Position numbers and translations under genes: made by a program | Shown: positions 50,947 to 59,115 of the stretch, piece by piece | Layout: the number at the start of each line of letters is the position of its first letter | Numbering within the stretch: the stretch's first letter is position 1 | Notes under the pieces: model-generated | The model's database searches: none | The model's input: only the letters and a program-made list of their open reading frames with translations | What the model was told of the DNA's origin: nothing | Origin: Amycolatopsis decaplanina DSM 44594 | GTDB taxonomy: Bacteria > Actinomycetota > Actinomycetes > Mycobacteriales > Pseudonocardiaceae | Reading direction: 5' to 3' | Assembly (NCBI RefSeq): GCF_000342005.1 | Contig: NZ_AOHO01000045.1 | Span: forward strand, 296,770-360,769 | Length of the DNA stretch: 64,000 nt

Positions 50947-52509
50947 GTGCGACCAGACGACGACTCCTCTGTCCGGGGCCGCGGGCAAGGGCCGTTCGGC
51001 TCCTGGCTGCTCGGTCCGCTCGATCAGGACCCGGCGGTGTTGCGCCGTCGCGTCCAGGGACTGCTCACCGGGACGCTGATCGCGACCAACGTCATCGGCG
51101 CGCTGGTCGTGGTCGGGCTGGCGGCCCTGCTCATGCCCGCCCCCGGTATGTCCGGCGACCTTGTCCGGGTGACCGCGATCGCGGTCCCCGTCTACGTGGT
51201 CTCCGCCGTGGTCGTGGGCGCGCTGTGGGGCACCCGCGGCGCGCTGCGGACGCTGCGCTGGGCGGCCGAGGGCCGGGCACCGACCGACGAAGAGCGTGTG
51301 GCGAGCCTGCGTGTCCCGTTGCGCCTGACGCTGGTCCAGGCGGTGCTGTGGGGAATCGCGACCGTGGTGTTCGGCGTGCTGGCCGCACTGGTGCAGCCGC
51401 GAGTCGTGCTCACCGAACTGCTCGTGGTCGCGTTCGCGGGCGTGGTCGTGTGTGCGATCGCCTACCTCGCCGGGGAGTTCATCCTGCGGCCGTATGCGGC
51501 ACTCGCGCTGGCGGGCACCTCGCCGGCGCGGCCGCTCAGCGGCGGGGTCAACCTGCGGATGCTGCTGTTCTGGTGCCTCGGCACCGGGGTGCCGGTGGCC
51601 GGGCTGGTGGTCACGGCGGTGCTGGCGTGGGTGCGCGGCGACGTGTCGACCACGAAACTCGCCATCTCGGTCATCGCGCTCGGCCTGGTCGTCCTGTGCT
51701 TCGGCCTGCTGGTGACCGTGTTCACCGCCCGCGCCGTGGTGAACCCGATCCGGTCGGTGCAGCACGCGCTGGGCCGGGTCCGGGCCGGCGACTTCACCGT
51801 GGAGATCCCGGTCTACGACGGCACCGAACTCGGTCTGCTCCAGGCGGGCTTCAACGGGATGGCCGCCGGTCTCGCCGAACGCGAACGTTTGCGGGACCTG
51901 TTCGGCAGGCATGTCGGCGAAGACGTCGCGAGCGAGGCGATGCGCACCTCCGCCGAACTCGGCGGCACGGTGCGGACGGTGTCGGTGTTGTTCGTCGACC
52001 TGATCGGCTCGACCGCGCTGGCCGCTAGCCGCCCGCCCGAGGAGGTCGTCGGCCTGCTCAACCGGTTCTTCGCGGTGGTGGTCGACGAGGTCGACCGCAA
52101 CCACGGGCTGGTCAACAAGTTCGTCGGTGACGCCGCGCTCGCGATCTTCGGCGCACCGGTGCTGCTGGAGGACCACGCGACCCTCGCGCTGGCCGCGGGA
52201 CGGGCCATCGCGCGCAGGCTGGCGGCGGAAGTGCCGGAATGCCCGGCCGGGATCGGCGTGGCGACGGGTGAGGTGGTCGCCGGGAACGTCGGTGACCCGA
52301 GGCGGTTCGAGTACACGGTGATCGGCGACCCGGTCAACGAAGCCGCCCGCCTGACCGAACTGGCGAAGAACGTCGAAGCCCGGTTGCTCGCTTCGTGGAC
52401 GGCGATCGAGTCGGCGGCCGAGTCCGAGGCCGCGTGGTGGAAGGCGACGGAGGACGTCACCTTGCGGGGCCGTACCCGGCCCACCACACTCGCGACACCG
52501 AAGTCCTGA
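50947..52509 (+). CDS. Membrane-bound class III adenylate/guanylate cyclase with HAMP domain
   Basis: From GTG 50947 the product has 520 residues; an earlier GTG in the same frame is possible. Six membrane spans precede a HAMP linker (ARAVVNPIRSVQHALGRVRA). The cyclase catalytic domain has the metal Asp in VLFVDLIGSTALA (about 350), KFVGDAALAIFGAP with the second Asp, and EYTVIGDPVNEAARLTE. The Lys in NKFVG and the Asp in IGDPVN fit adenylate specificity. It resembles the mycobacterial Rv1318c-Rv1320c group. cAMP-type control of the neighbouring genes is possible. Confidence 0.9.
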   Translation: MRPDDDSSVRGRGQGPFGSWLLGPLDQDPAVLRRRVQGLLTGTLIATNVIGALVVVGLAALLMPAPGMSGDLVRVTAIAVPVYVVSAVVVGALWGTRGALRTLRWAAEGRAPTDEERVASLRVPLRLTLVQAVLWGIATVVFGVLAALVQPRVVLTELLVVAFAGVVVCAIAYLAGEFILRPYAALALAGTSPARPLSGGVNLRMLLFWCLGTGVPVAGLVVTAVLAWVRGDVSTTKLAISVIALGLVVLCFGLLVTVFTARAVVNPIRSVQHALGRVRAGDFTVEIPVYDGTELGLLQAGFNGMAAGLAERERLRDLFGRHVGEDVASEAMRTSAELGGTVRTVSVLFVDLIGSTALAASRPPEEVVGLLNRFFAVVVDEVDRNHGLVNKFVGDAALAIFGAPVLLEDHATLALAAGRAIARRLAAEVPECPAGIGVATGEVVAGNVGDPRRFEYTVIGDPVNEAARLTELAKNVEARLLASWTAIESAAESEAAWWKATEDVTLRGRTRPTTLATPKS

Positions 52510-52520
52510 GCCGTGGCGGA

Positions 52521-52537
52521 TTCACAGCCTCTGTGAA
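52521..52537. promoter_or_regulatory. Inverted repeat TTCACAG-CCT-CTGTGAA
   Basis: A perfect 7+3+7 palindrome 12 bases past the cyclase stop and about 185 bases before the secreted cysteine protease. The half-site CTGTGA recurs in the palindrome at 52619. No gene lies in 52510-52722. Confidence 0.55.
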
Positions 52538-52618
52538 GGGGCCGTGAATCTTGCGTGGCGGCCATCGCTCCGCCGCACGCGGACCCGACGTTGCCTGGCA
52601 CGCGAGCGCGCCCTGGGC

Positions 52619-52634
52619 CTGTGAACGATCACAG
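52619..52634. promoter_or_regulatory. CRP-like palindrome CTGTGA-ACGA-TCACAG
   Basis: A perfect 6+4+6 palindrome built from CRP-type half-sites but with a spacer two bases shorter than the TGTGA-N6-TCACA consensus. It is located 89 bases before the protease start. Confidence 0.5.
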
Positions 52635-52722
52635 CGGCTCCTTCGCGCCTGGTGAGGGCGTTGTTCCCGAAGCCGGTGCGGCGCACGGTGATCTCCCCAT
52701 CCCCGTGTCGAAGGAGACATCT

Positions 52723-53394
52723 GTGAAGAGCCTTTCGAGGGCCGCGCTGGCGACCGGAGCCGCCGTCTTCGCGCTGAGCATGCTGCCCGCCACCGCCCTC
52801 GCGCAGCCCGGCGGCGACGGGGACCGGCCCAGCGGCCTGATCAAGACCCAGACCCACACGCAAGTGCGGGAGGTCGCGCCGGTGGCCGGGACCGCGATGA
52901 CGGTCGCCGCGACGTCCGCGTCCAAGCAGCTGAACTACACCCAGCAGGTGCAGCAGTACAACCAATGGTGCTGGGCCGCGGACGGTTCGAGCATCGAGCG
53001 GTCGCAGGGCGGCACCGCCACCCAGGCCCAGTTCTGCGCCGCGGGCAAGGGCACGTCGGCCGGGTACTGCCCGAACCAGCCCGCCCAGATCGCCGAAATC
53101 GTCCGCGGTTTCCGCGGCACCGGCTTCTCCGCGCAGGACGCGGGCGGGCCCATCGGCTTCAACTCGGTCGTCAGCCAGGTCGACGCCGGGATCCTGAACC
53201 TGACAGGGATCTACTGGACCTCCGGCGGCGGCCACGCCGAGGTGATCTACGGCTACGACTCGACGAACCAGTCGATCATGGTCGGCGACCCGTGGCCGAC
53301 CTACCAGCGTTACCAGACCTGGAACTACAACCAGTACCGGAGCAACGCCCAGTTCCGCTGGAACGACACCATCGTCAACATCCGGAAGGGCTGA
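52723..53394 (+). CDS. Secreted papain-like cysteine protease (AvrRpt2/C70-like)
   Basis: GTG 52723 follows AAGGAGA. The 223-residue precursor has a Sec signal ending ALA-Q near residue 27 and a propeptide-like stretch to about 68. The catalytic domain has Cys83 in QYNQWCWAADGSS, His171 in GGGHAEVIYGYD and Asp189 in VGDPWP, plus two more cysteines for a disulfide. This is the papain-like AvrRpt2-type fold (PF12385). It should be extracellular. The next gene, 9 bases downstream, encodes a membrane-anchored partner of unknown function. Confidence 0.88.
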   Translation: MKSLSRAALATGAAVFALSMLPATALAQPGGDGDRPSGLIKTQTHTQVREVAPVAGTAMTVAATSASKQLNYTQQVQQYNQWCWAADGSSIERSQGGTATQAQFCAAGKGTSAGYCPNQPAQIAEIVRGFRGTGFSAQDAGGPIGFNSVVSQVDAGILNLTGIYWTSGGGHAEVIYGYDSTNQSIMVGDPWPTYQRYQTWNYNQYRSNAQFRWNDTIVNIRKG

Positions 53395-53403
53395 GACGCG
53401 GTC

Positions 53404-54177
53404 ATGAACACGATCTGCCGGAAGTTCTCCGGTTGTCTCGCGGTGGCGATCGCGACGCTGCTGCCCGCCGCGCTGCCCGCTTCGGCGAGCGAGGGCGTCG
53501 TCCCACCCTCGGACGGCGATCTCGCGGCGGCCGTGCGCGTCGCCGGGCAGCCGGACGCGATCGGTCTCGCGAGATCGAACTTCCGGCAGGTCGACCACAT
53601 CGAGCCGCAACGGATCACCATGGGGGAGAAGGGAATCCCGGTCTACACCCTCAATCCCGACTTCGTCAGGGGCATCGCCGGGGCACCGGCGGGCGTGCTC
53701 AGATCCGTCGCCGTGACGGCCACCGCCGATTCCGGCCAGAAGGCCACGCTGCAGGCGATGCCGGAAGGCCCCGGAAAGTGGGTCGCCGCGAGCGTGTTCT
53801 CCGGGAATGACGAAGAGACCCTGAGCGGGCGGCTGAAGCCCGGCTCGGTCCTGCTCAACGAGCCGCAGATCAACGGGTGGTACGAACTGGGGCCCGACGG
53901 TGTGGTGCTCCTGCAGGCGAGCCTGCCGCAGTCGCCGGTGGGGAAGTTCGTCCCGCTTTCCGAGTACCAGCGGGAAGTGCACGGCCGCTACGCCGACAAG
54001 CTGCCCGGATCGGACTACCAGCGCGACCGCGGGATCGGCTTCACCCAGGCGGTGCCCCCGCCCGTCGACACCGGACTTCCCGTCGCGATCGTGGCGGGCT
54101 TGATCACCGCCGGAGTCGCCGGAGTGGGAATCGTGCTGGTCGCGGTGTGGCGGAGGCGTCGTCTCACTCCCAGATGA
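53404..54177 (+). CDS. Exported protein with C-terminal membrane anchor, partner of the cysteine protease
   Basis: A 257-residue protein with a Sec signal to about residue 29 (LPASAS) and a C-terminal transmembrane helix (LPVAIVAGLITAGVAGVGIV) followed by WRRRR, so it is a type I membrane protein facing outward. The ectodomain includes YTLNPDFVRGIAGAPAGVLR and WYELGPDGVVLLQASLPQSP. No known domain is recognised. The 9-base gap to the protease gene suggests that the two act together, for example as substrate, receptor or inhibitor. Confidence 0.75.
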   Translation: MNTICRKFSGCLAVAIATLLPAALPASASEGVVPPSDGDLAAAVRVAGQPDAIGLARSNFRQVDHIEPQRITMGEKGIPVYTLNPDFVRGIAGAPAGVLRSVAVTATADSGQKATLQAMPEGPGKWVAASVFSGNDEETLSGRLKPGSVLLNEPQINGWYELGPDGVVLLQASLPQSPVGKFVPLSEYQREVHGRYADKLPGSDYQRDRGIGFTQAVPPPVDTGLPVAIVAGLITAGVAGVGIVLVAVWRRRRLTPR

Positions 54178-55078
54178 GGTCGATCCCCGCGATGCCGACG
54201 TCGAGATCGTCGAAGTAGGCACTGACCGTCGCACCCGGCCCGGGATGCAGCGGTTCGCTGACCACGGGGGCGAGTTCTTCGCGCTCCCGCACGGTTTTGA
54301 CGCAGCGCGCCGGTATCGCGTCGGCGTCGAAACGCATGCGGAGCAGATACGCCGACATACGCGACCGCACCGTCCGGTGAAAACAGGTCGAACGGACCGA
54401 CGCGGCCAGACGCAAAGTGAACGCGAAGGTGTGCGTTTCCCCTTCGGCCAGCCCGCGGTCGAAGAGGAGCTCGAACACCATCCCCGGCGACGAGGCGCTT
54501 CGGCGCACCCTGCCTCTTCGGCAGCCATCGGTGGCGAAGACCGTCGTGGCCTCCATGTCGGTGCCGGGTTCGTCCTGATGGGTCACCACGAATCCGTCCG
54601 CGCCGGGCTCCCTCGCCCGCACCACCATGGTCGAGGTGATCTCCGAGATCCGTCCTTCCCCGGTCATGGTCAGCACGTCGACGACGGTCACGACGTCGAG
54701 CTTCGCGTTCCCCGCCGCGCCGGGTGATTCGCTCAGTTCGTCCAGCAGCGAGCAGGTTTCGGCCCAGCTTTGCCGCAGCTCCGGCAACGAGGGCCTGCGG
54801 TCGTCGCCGGGGGACCGCCGCTGCGGGCCGATCAGGACGACCAGGCTGTCCGCGGGCAGACCCAGCACCGCTTCGAGCGCACGGACGACGTCGAGCGAGC
54901 GTGGTGTCGACGGATGCCGGAGACCGCGCTGCCAATAACTCAAGGTCGATTCGGCCACGGAAACGCCGCGTGCCGCCAGATGCGCGCGGATACGGGACAG
55001 GGAAAGGCCGCGGTGCTCCACCGCTTCGGAAAGCGCGCGATGGAACGGGCCGGATCTGACCGCGCGTTCCTGGTACAT
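54164..55078 (-). CDS. XRE-type DNA-binding protein with unknown C-terminal domain
   Basis: From ATG 55078, after GTCGGTGGGGGTG, the product has 304 residues. The N-terminus holds an XRE-like helix-turn-helix (FHRALSEAVEHRGLSLSRIR, SVAESTLSYWQRGLRHP). The C-terminal 200 residues are beta-rich (VVTVVDVLTMTGEGRISEIT, HTFAFTLRLA, DLDVGIAGIDLIWE) and of no known family. The gene overlaps the convergent exported-protein gene by 14 bases. Many Pseudonocardiaceae encode relatives of unknown function. Confidence 0.78.
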   Translation of the reverse strand: MYQERAVRSGPFHRALSEAVEHRGLSLSRIRAHLAARGVSVAESTLSYWQRGLRHPSTPRSLDVVRALEAVLGLPADSLVVLIGPQRRSPGDDRRPSLPELRQSWAETCSLLDELSESPGAAGNAKLDVVTVVDVLTMTGEGRISEITSTMVVRAREPGADGFVVTHQDEPGTDMEATTVFATDGCRRGRVRRSASSPGMVFELLFDRGLAEGETHTFAFTLRLAASVRSTCFHRTVRSRMSAYLLRMRFDADAIPARCVKTVREREELAPVVSEPLHPGPGATVSAYFDDLDVGIAGIDLIWE

Positions 55079-55163
55079 GGGCACCCCCACCGACGCCGGG
55101 TTGGCGCAAAGCATGCGCAGTCCGGCGCCGGTCGGCAACCGTCTAAGGTCGAAAACCGGACTT

Positions 55164-56351
55164 TCAGGCGAATTCGAGCCGCAGGCTTTCGAGGCCGCGC
55201 AGCGTCACCTGCTTCACCCAGACCGGATCGGCGGTCCGGTGGAACGCGCGGCCGGCACCGAGCAGCGCCTCGAACAGGGTCCGGCCCTCCAACCGCGCCA
55301 GCGGGGCGCCGAGACAGAAGTGGATACCCTGTCCCAGCGCGAGATGCCTCGGCGAGGGACGGTCGATGTCGAAGTGGTCCGGGTTCTCGTAGGCGCGCGG
55401 GTCGCGGTTGGCCGCTCCCAGCAGCACGACCGTCTGGGCGCCTTCGCCGACGGACTCCCCGCCGACGGTCGCGTCCCGCAAGGCGAGCCGTGTGGTCAGC
55501 TGGACGGGGGAGTCGTACCGGAGCATCTCCTCGACCGCGTTCGGGATCTTCGACCGGTCCCCGGCGAGTTTCCGGTGCTGCTCCGGGTGGTTCAGCAGCG
55601 CGAGGACGCCGTTGCCGATCAGGTTGGTCGTCGTCTCGTGTCCGGCGACCAGCAGAAGCATCGCGGTGATCACCAGTTCGCCCTCGCTGAGCCTGTCGCC
55701 CTCGTCGGACACCGACACCAGATCGGAGAACAGGTCGCCGGTCGGCCGCTTCCGCCGTTCCTTCGCCAGTTCACGGAAGTAGGCGACGAATTCGCGCCGT
55801 GCGGCGACGGCCGCGGCGACGGTCTCCTTCGCGATCAGGAAGGACGGGTCGAGCGCGCGGCCCATGGCGTGCGACCACCCTTCGAAGCGGTCGCGGTCGG
55901 CCAAGGGAACCCCGAGCATCTCGCTGATGACGACGACCGGCAGTGGCTTCGCGATCTCGGTCATCAGGTCGAATTCGCCCATTTCGAGCGCTTTCGACAC
56001 CAGTTCCTTCGCCAGTTCCTCGACCCTCGGCGCGAGTTGTTCGACCATCCTCGGCGTGAACGCCTTGGAGACCAGCCGCCGCAGCCGCGTGTGATCGGGC
56101 GGATCGAGCCCGAGGAACGACCGGATCACCCGGCCCTGCTCGTCGACCGGCTCGTTCTCGTGCGGATCCGGCAGCACCTCCGGCTCCGCGTGGCCGAACG
56201 CGGGGTTCTTCAGCAGCGCGGACGCCTCCTCGAACCCGCTCACCACGAAGAACCGGTCGGCGGCCTCGAACACCGGGCCCCGGTCGAAGACCTGGCGGTA
56301 GAACGGGTACGGATCGGTTCTGGTCTCCGGCGTGAGCAGGTTTTCGAGCAT
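55164..56351 (-). CDS. Cytochrome P450
   Basis: A 395-residue soluble P450. The I-helix reads LLLVAGHETTTNLIG, the ExxR motif is in NAVEEMLRYDSPV, and the haem loop is LALGQGIHFCLGAPLA with ligand Cys346. It is close to the CYP107/CYP105-type actinobacterial enzymes. No ferredoxin gene is next to it, so electrons must come from elsewhere. Substrate cannot be told from sequence. Confidence 0.93.
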   Translation of the reverse strand: MLENLLTPETRTDPYPFYRQVFDRGPVFEAADRFFVVSGFEEASALLKNPAFGHAEPEVLPDPHENEPVDEQGRVIRSFLGLDPPDHTRLRRLVSKAFTPRMVEQLAPRVEELAKELVSKALEMGEFDLMTEIAKPLPVVVISEMLGVPLADRDRFEGWSHAMGRALDPSFLIAKETVAAAVAARREFVAYFRELAKERRKRPTGDLFSDLVSVSDEGDRLSEGELVITAMLLLVAGHETTTNLIGNGVLALLNHPEQHRKLAGDRSKIPNAVEEMLRYDSPVQLTTRLALRDATVGGESVGEGAQTVVLLGAANRDPRAYENPDHFDIDRPSPRHLALGQGIHFCLGAPLARLEGRTLFEALLGAGRAFHRTADPVWVKQVTLRGLESLRLEFA

Positions 56352-56389
56352 GACCCGATCCTATGCTCGGTCGTCGGTCGGCCGTGGAG

Positions 56390-56435
56390 CTCGTGAGTGG
56401 TAAGGACGGTTCTAACCGTCCTTACCACTCACGAG
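56390..56435. repeat. CGTGAGTGG hairpin family, copy 7
   Basis: CTCGTGAGTGGTAAGGACGG and its complement pair perfectly around TTCTAA. Unlike the other copies it lies in a divergent region, 39 bases upstream of the P450 start and 142 bases upstream of the gene at 56577, so it cannot simply be a terminator here. Confidence 0.9.
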
Positions 56436-56520
56436 GTTCTGGACGTCGGTGAGCATGTCGACGGCGGTTCAGGAAGCGTGCTGGTCGAACGTGAAGGGCG
56501 CCACGCGGGGTTGCGAAGCG

Positions 56521-56552
56521 CCAGTTCTTGCCCGATTTCGGGCAAGAACTGG
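56521..56552. promoter_or_regulatory. Perfect 15+2+15 inverted repeat in the leader of the gene at 56577
   Basis: Arms CCAGTTCTTGCCCGA and TCGGGCAAGAACTGG flank TT. It is 25 bases upstream of the small gene that precedes glmS. It could be an operator, or an RNA hairpin in the leader that controls the downstream genes. Confidence 0.75.
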
Positions 56553-56576
56553 TGTTTCGGTACCTCGATGTGCATG

Positions 56577-56846
56577 ATGGGGTCCGTGGAGGACGCGGAC
56601 ATCGTCGAGCAGGTGGCCTTGTCGACAGGTCTGTCGACGGCCATCGCCGCCCGTGTCGTCGAGGACGTCCTGGCGTTCTACCGGCAGCCCGCCGAGCAGT
56701 ACGTCCGGACGCGGCATGCCCAGTTGCAGGCCGAGGGCAGGAAGAACCCCGAAATCTTCCCCCGCATCGCCGCCGAACTGAGCCGCCGTCTCGTCGCGCC
56801 TCCCGACCTGTCCGAGCGGCAGCTGCGCCGCATCGTCTACGGCTGA
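56577..56846 (+). CDS. Small helical protein of unknown function upstream of glmS
   Basis: An 89-residue protein if started at ATG 56577; ATG 56574 and 56568 and GTG 56586 are alternatives. It is wholly helical: VEQVALSTGLSTAIAARVVE, VLAFYRQPAEQYVRTRHAQL, EIFPRIAAELSRRLVAP and SERQLRRIVYG. Its nearest similarity is to small actinobacterial proteins without assigned function. It is 58 bases ahead of glmS on the same strand. Confidence 0.6.
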   Translation: MGSVEDADIVEQVALSTGLSTAIAARVVEDVLAFYRQPAEQYVRTRHAQLQAEGRKNPEIFPRIAAELSRRLVAPPDLSERQLRRIVYG

Positions 56847-56903
56847 CGGAGCACGCCCGATCTTCGCGTGCCCGTTCGTTTTCCTTTGTGAGGTTGACTC
56901 GTC

Positions 56904-58724
56904 ATGTGCGGAATCGTCGGCTACATCGGCGGCCAGAACGCCGCCCCGATCCTGATCGAGGGGCTGACGCGGCTGGAGTACCGCGGCTACGACTCGGCCG
57001 GGATCTCCGTCCTGGGCGGTAAAGGCGCCCAGGTGCACCGAATCGTGGGGCGGGTGCGGAACCTGACGGCGGCCCTGCCGAAGCGGCTCGCGGGCAAGGT
57101 CGGCATCGGGCACACGAGGTGGGCGACGCACGGCCCGGCGACCGAGGCGAACGCCCATCCGCACGTCTCCGAGGACGGCCGGATCTCCGTGGTGCACAAC
57201 GGGATCATCGACAACGCCGACGCCTTGCGGGAGCAGCTCACCCAGGCAGGGGTGACGCTGACCTCCGAGACCGACACCGAGGTGCTCGCCCACCTCGTCG
57301 CGCGGTCGGGCGCGAAGACCCTGGAAGACGCGGTCGTCGAGGCCGTTTCCCGGGTCACCGGTACCTACGCGATCGCCGTGACCGACACCGGGCACCCCGA
57401 CCGCGTCGTGGTCGCGCGGAACGGTTCGCCGCTGATCATCGGCGTCGGCGACCGGGAGATGTTCGTGGCCAGCGACCTGTCCGCGCTGGTCCGGCACACC
57501 TCGCAGGTGGTGCACCTCGACGACGGCGAGTTCGCCAGCGTCTCGGCCACCGGCTACCGCACCTTCACCGTCGACGAGAGCGACACCGGCAAGGCCGCGA
57601 CCGCGATCGACATCCAGGCCGACGACCTCGATCTCGGCGGCCACCAGCACTACATGTACAAGGAGATCCAGGAGCAGCCGGAATGCCTGGAGCGCATGAT
57701 CCGGGGCAGACTGGACGACCGGTTCGGAGTGTCCCGTTTGGACGGTCTGAACCTGACTCCTCGTGATCTGCGCGGTTTCGCGAGGGTGAAGATCCTCGGC
57801 TGCGGCTCGGCGTACTACGCGGGCCAGATCGGCGCGACCATGATCGAGGACCTGGCGCGGGTCCCGGCCGACGCGGAGGCCGCCTCCGAGTTCCGCTACC
57901 GCAACCCCATCATCGAAGCGGACACCCTCTACATCGCGGTCAGCCAGTCCGGCGAGACGGCGGACACCGCGTTCGCCGTCGAAGAGGTCAAGCGCAAGGG
58001 CGGCCGGGTGGTCGGCCTCGTGAACGTCGTCGGCTCGACGATCGCGCGGGCCTGCGACGGCGGACTGTACCTGCACGCCGGTCCGGAGATCGCCGTCGCT
58101 TCGACCAAGGCGCTCACCAACATGGCCGTCGGCTTCGCGATGATCGCGCTGGCGCTGGGCCGCGTCCGCGACCTGTCCAACGCGGACGGGCAGCGCGTCG
58201 TCGCGGCACTCCGGGCGCTGCCGAAGCAGGTCGCGGCCATCATCGAGGCGGAGTCCCGGATCGCCGAGCACGCCAAGATCTGCGCGGACGCGCGGAGCCT
58301 GTTCTTCATCGGCCGGGTCCGGGGCTTCCCGGTGGCGCGGGAGGGCGCGCAGAAGTTCAAGGAGATCTCGTACCGGCACGCGGAGGCCTACCAGACCTCG
58401 GAACTCAAGCACGGCCCGCTCGCGCTGATCGACGAGGAGCTGCCGACGGTCGCGATCGTCCCGTCCGACGACCTCGCCGACCGCAACCTGGCCGCGATGC
58501 AGCAGATCAAGGCGCGTAAGGGCCAGGTGCTGGCGATCACCCACGACGACGTGGACTTCGGCGATCTCGACGTGCCGCGGTTCGTGGTCCCGCGTTCGGA
58601 GCCGGAACTCGACCCGATCCTGCTCACGATCCCGCTGCAGCTGCTGGCCTACCACGCCGCGCTGATCCTCGGCCACGACATCGACAAGCCCCGGAACCTC
58701 GCGAAGTCCGTCACCGTGGAATGA
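56904..58724 (+). CDS. glmS: Glutamine--fructose-6-phosphate aminotransferase
   Basis: A 606-residue GlmS. The Ntn-type glutaminase domain begins MCGIVGYIGGQNAA with Cys2 as nucleophile and has GIGHTRWATHGPATEANAHP. Two SIS domains follow (ILGCGSAYYAGQIGATMIED, VSQSGETADTAFAVEEVKRK, ASTKALTNMA). The C-terminus ends DKPRNLAKSVTVE, as is universal in GlmS. It makes glucosamine-6-phosphate, the first step to UDP-GlcNAc for cell wall. No glmS ribozyme is visible upstream. Confidence 0.96.
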   Translation: MCGIVGYIGGQNAAPILIEGLTRLEYRGYDSAGISVLGGKGAQVHRIVGRVRNLTAALPKRLAGKVGIGHTRWATHGPATEANAHPHVSEDGRISVVHNGIIDNADALREQLTQAGVTLTSETDTEVLAHLVARSGAKTLEDAVVEAVSRVTGTYAIAVTDTGHPDRVVVARNGSPLIIGVGDREMFVASDLSALVRHTSQVVHLDDGEFASVSATGYRTFTVDESDTGKAATAIDIQADDLDLGGHQHYMYKEIQEQPECLERMIRGRLDDRFGVSRLDGLNLTPRDLRGFARVKILGCGSAYYAGQIGATMIEDLARVPADAEAASEFRYRNPIIEADTLYIAVSQSGETADTAFAVEEVKRKGGRVVGLVNVVGSTIARACDGGLYLHAGPEIAVASTKALTNMAVGFAMIALALGRVRDLSNADGQRVVAALRALPKQVAAIIEAESRIAEHAKICADARSLFFIGRVRGFPVAREGAQKFKEISYRHAEAYQTSELKHGPLALIDEELPTVAIVPSDDLADRNLAAMQQIKARKGQVLAITHDDVDFGDLDVPRFVVPRSEPELDPILLTIPLQLLAYHAALILGHDIDKPRNLAKSVTVE

Positions 58725-58755
58725 TTTTCCGCCTCATCCATCGAGGGAGTCCGCC

Positions 58756-59115
58756 ATGAGGCAGTACCTGCTCGCCGTGCAGCTCGACGAAAGCGCGCGG
58801 GAGGCGCCCGACGAAGAGGTCCGGGCGATGATGGCCAGGACGGGCGAAGTCACCGACGAGATGAAGGCCGCCGGGTCGTGGGTGTTCGTCGGCGGCCTGG
58901 AGCACTCGGACGTCTCCACGGTCGTGCGCCCCGCCGACGGCACGACCACGATCACCGACGGCCCGTTCGCCGAGACGAAGGAACAGCTCGGCGGGTTCTG
59001 GGTGATCCAGGTCGACGACCTCGACCAGGCGCTGGCCTGGGCCCGCAAATGCGCGCTGGCCTGCGGACAGCCGATCGAGGTGCGGCCCTTCGGCGACGCG
59101 TCGCGTTGGCGCTGA
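58756..59115 (+). CDS. YCII/DGPF-domain protein, ECF42 partner
   Basis: A 119-residue YCII-related protein: MRQYLLAVQLDESAREAPDE, GSWVFVGGLEHSDVSTVVRP, then the DGPF signature in TTITDGPFAETKEQLGGFWV, and PIEVRPFGD. Its stop overlaps the ATG of the sigma-factor gene (TGATG). DGPF proteins are the standard companions of ECF42 sigma factors, though their role is not settled. Confidence 0.92.
   Translation: MRQYLLAVQLDESAREAPDEEVRAMMARTGEVTDEMKAAGSWVFVGGLEHSDVSTVVRPADGTTTITDGPFAETKEQLGGFWVIQVDDLDQALAWARKCALACGQPIEVRPFGDASRWR

Noticed and set aside
52619..52634. Calling this palindrome a standard CRP site
   Set aside because: The spacer is four bases instead of the six in TGTGA-N6-TCACA, so it is listed only as CRP-like.
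56853..56903. glmS ribozyme upstream of glmS
   Set aside because: The gap to the previous gene is only 57 bases and lacks the ribozyme's conserved core; such ribozymes are known mainly in Firmicutes.
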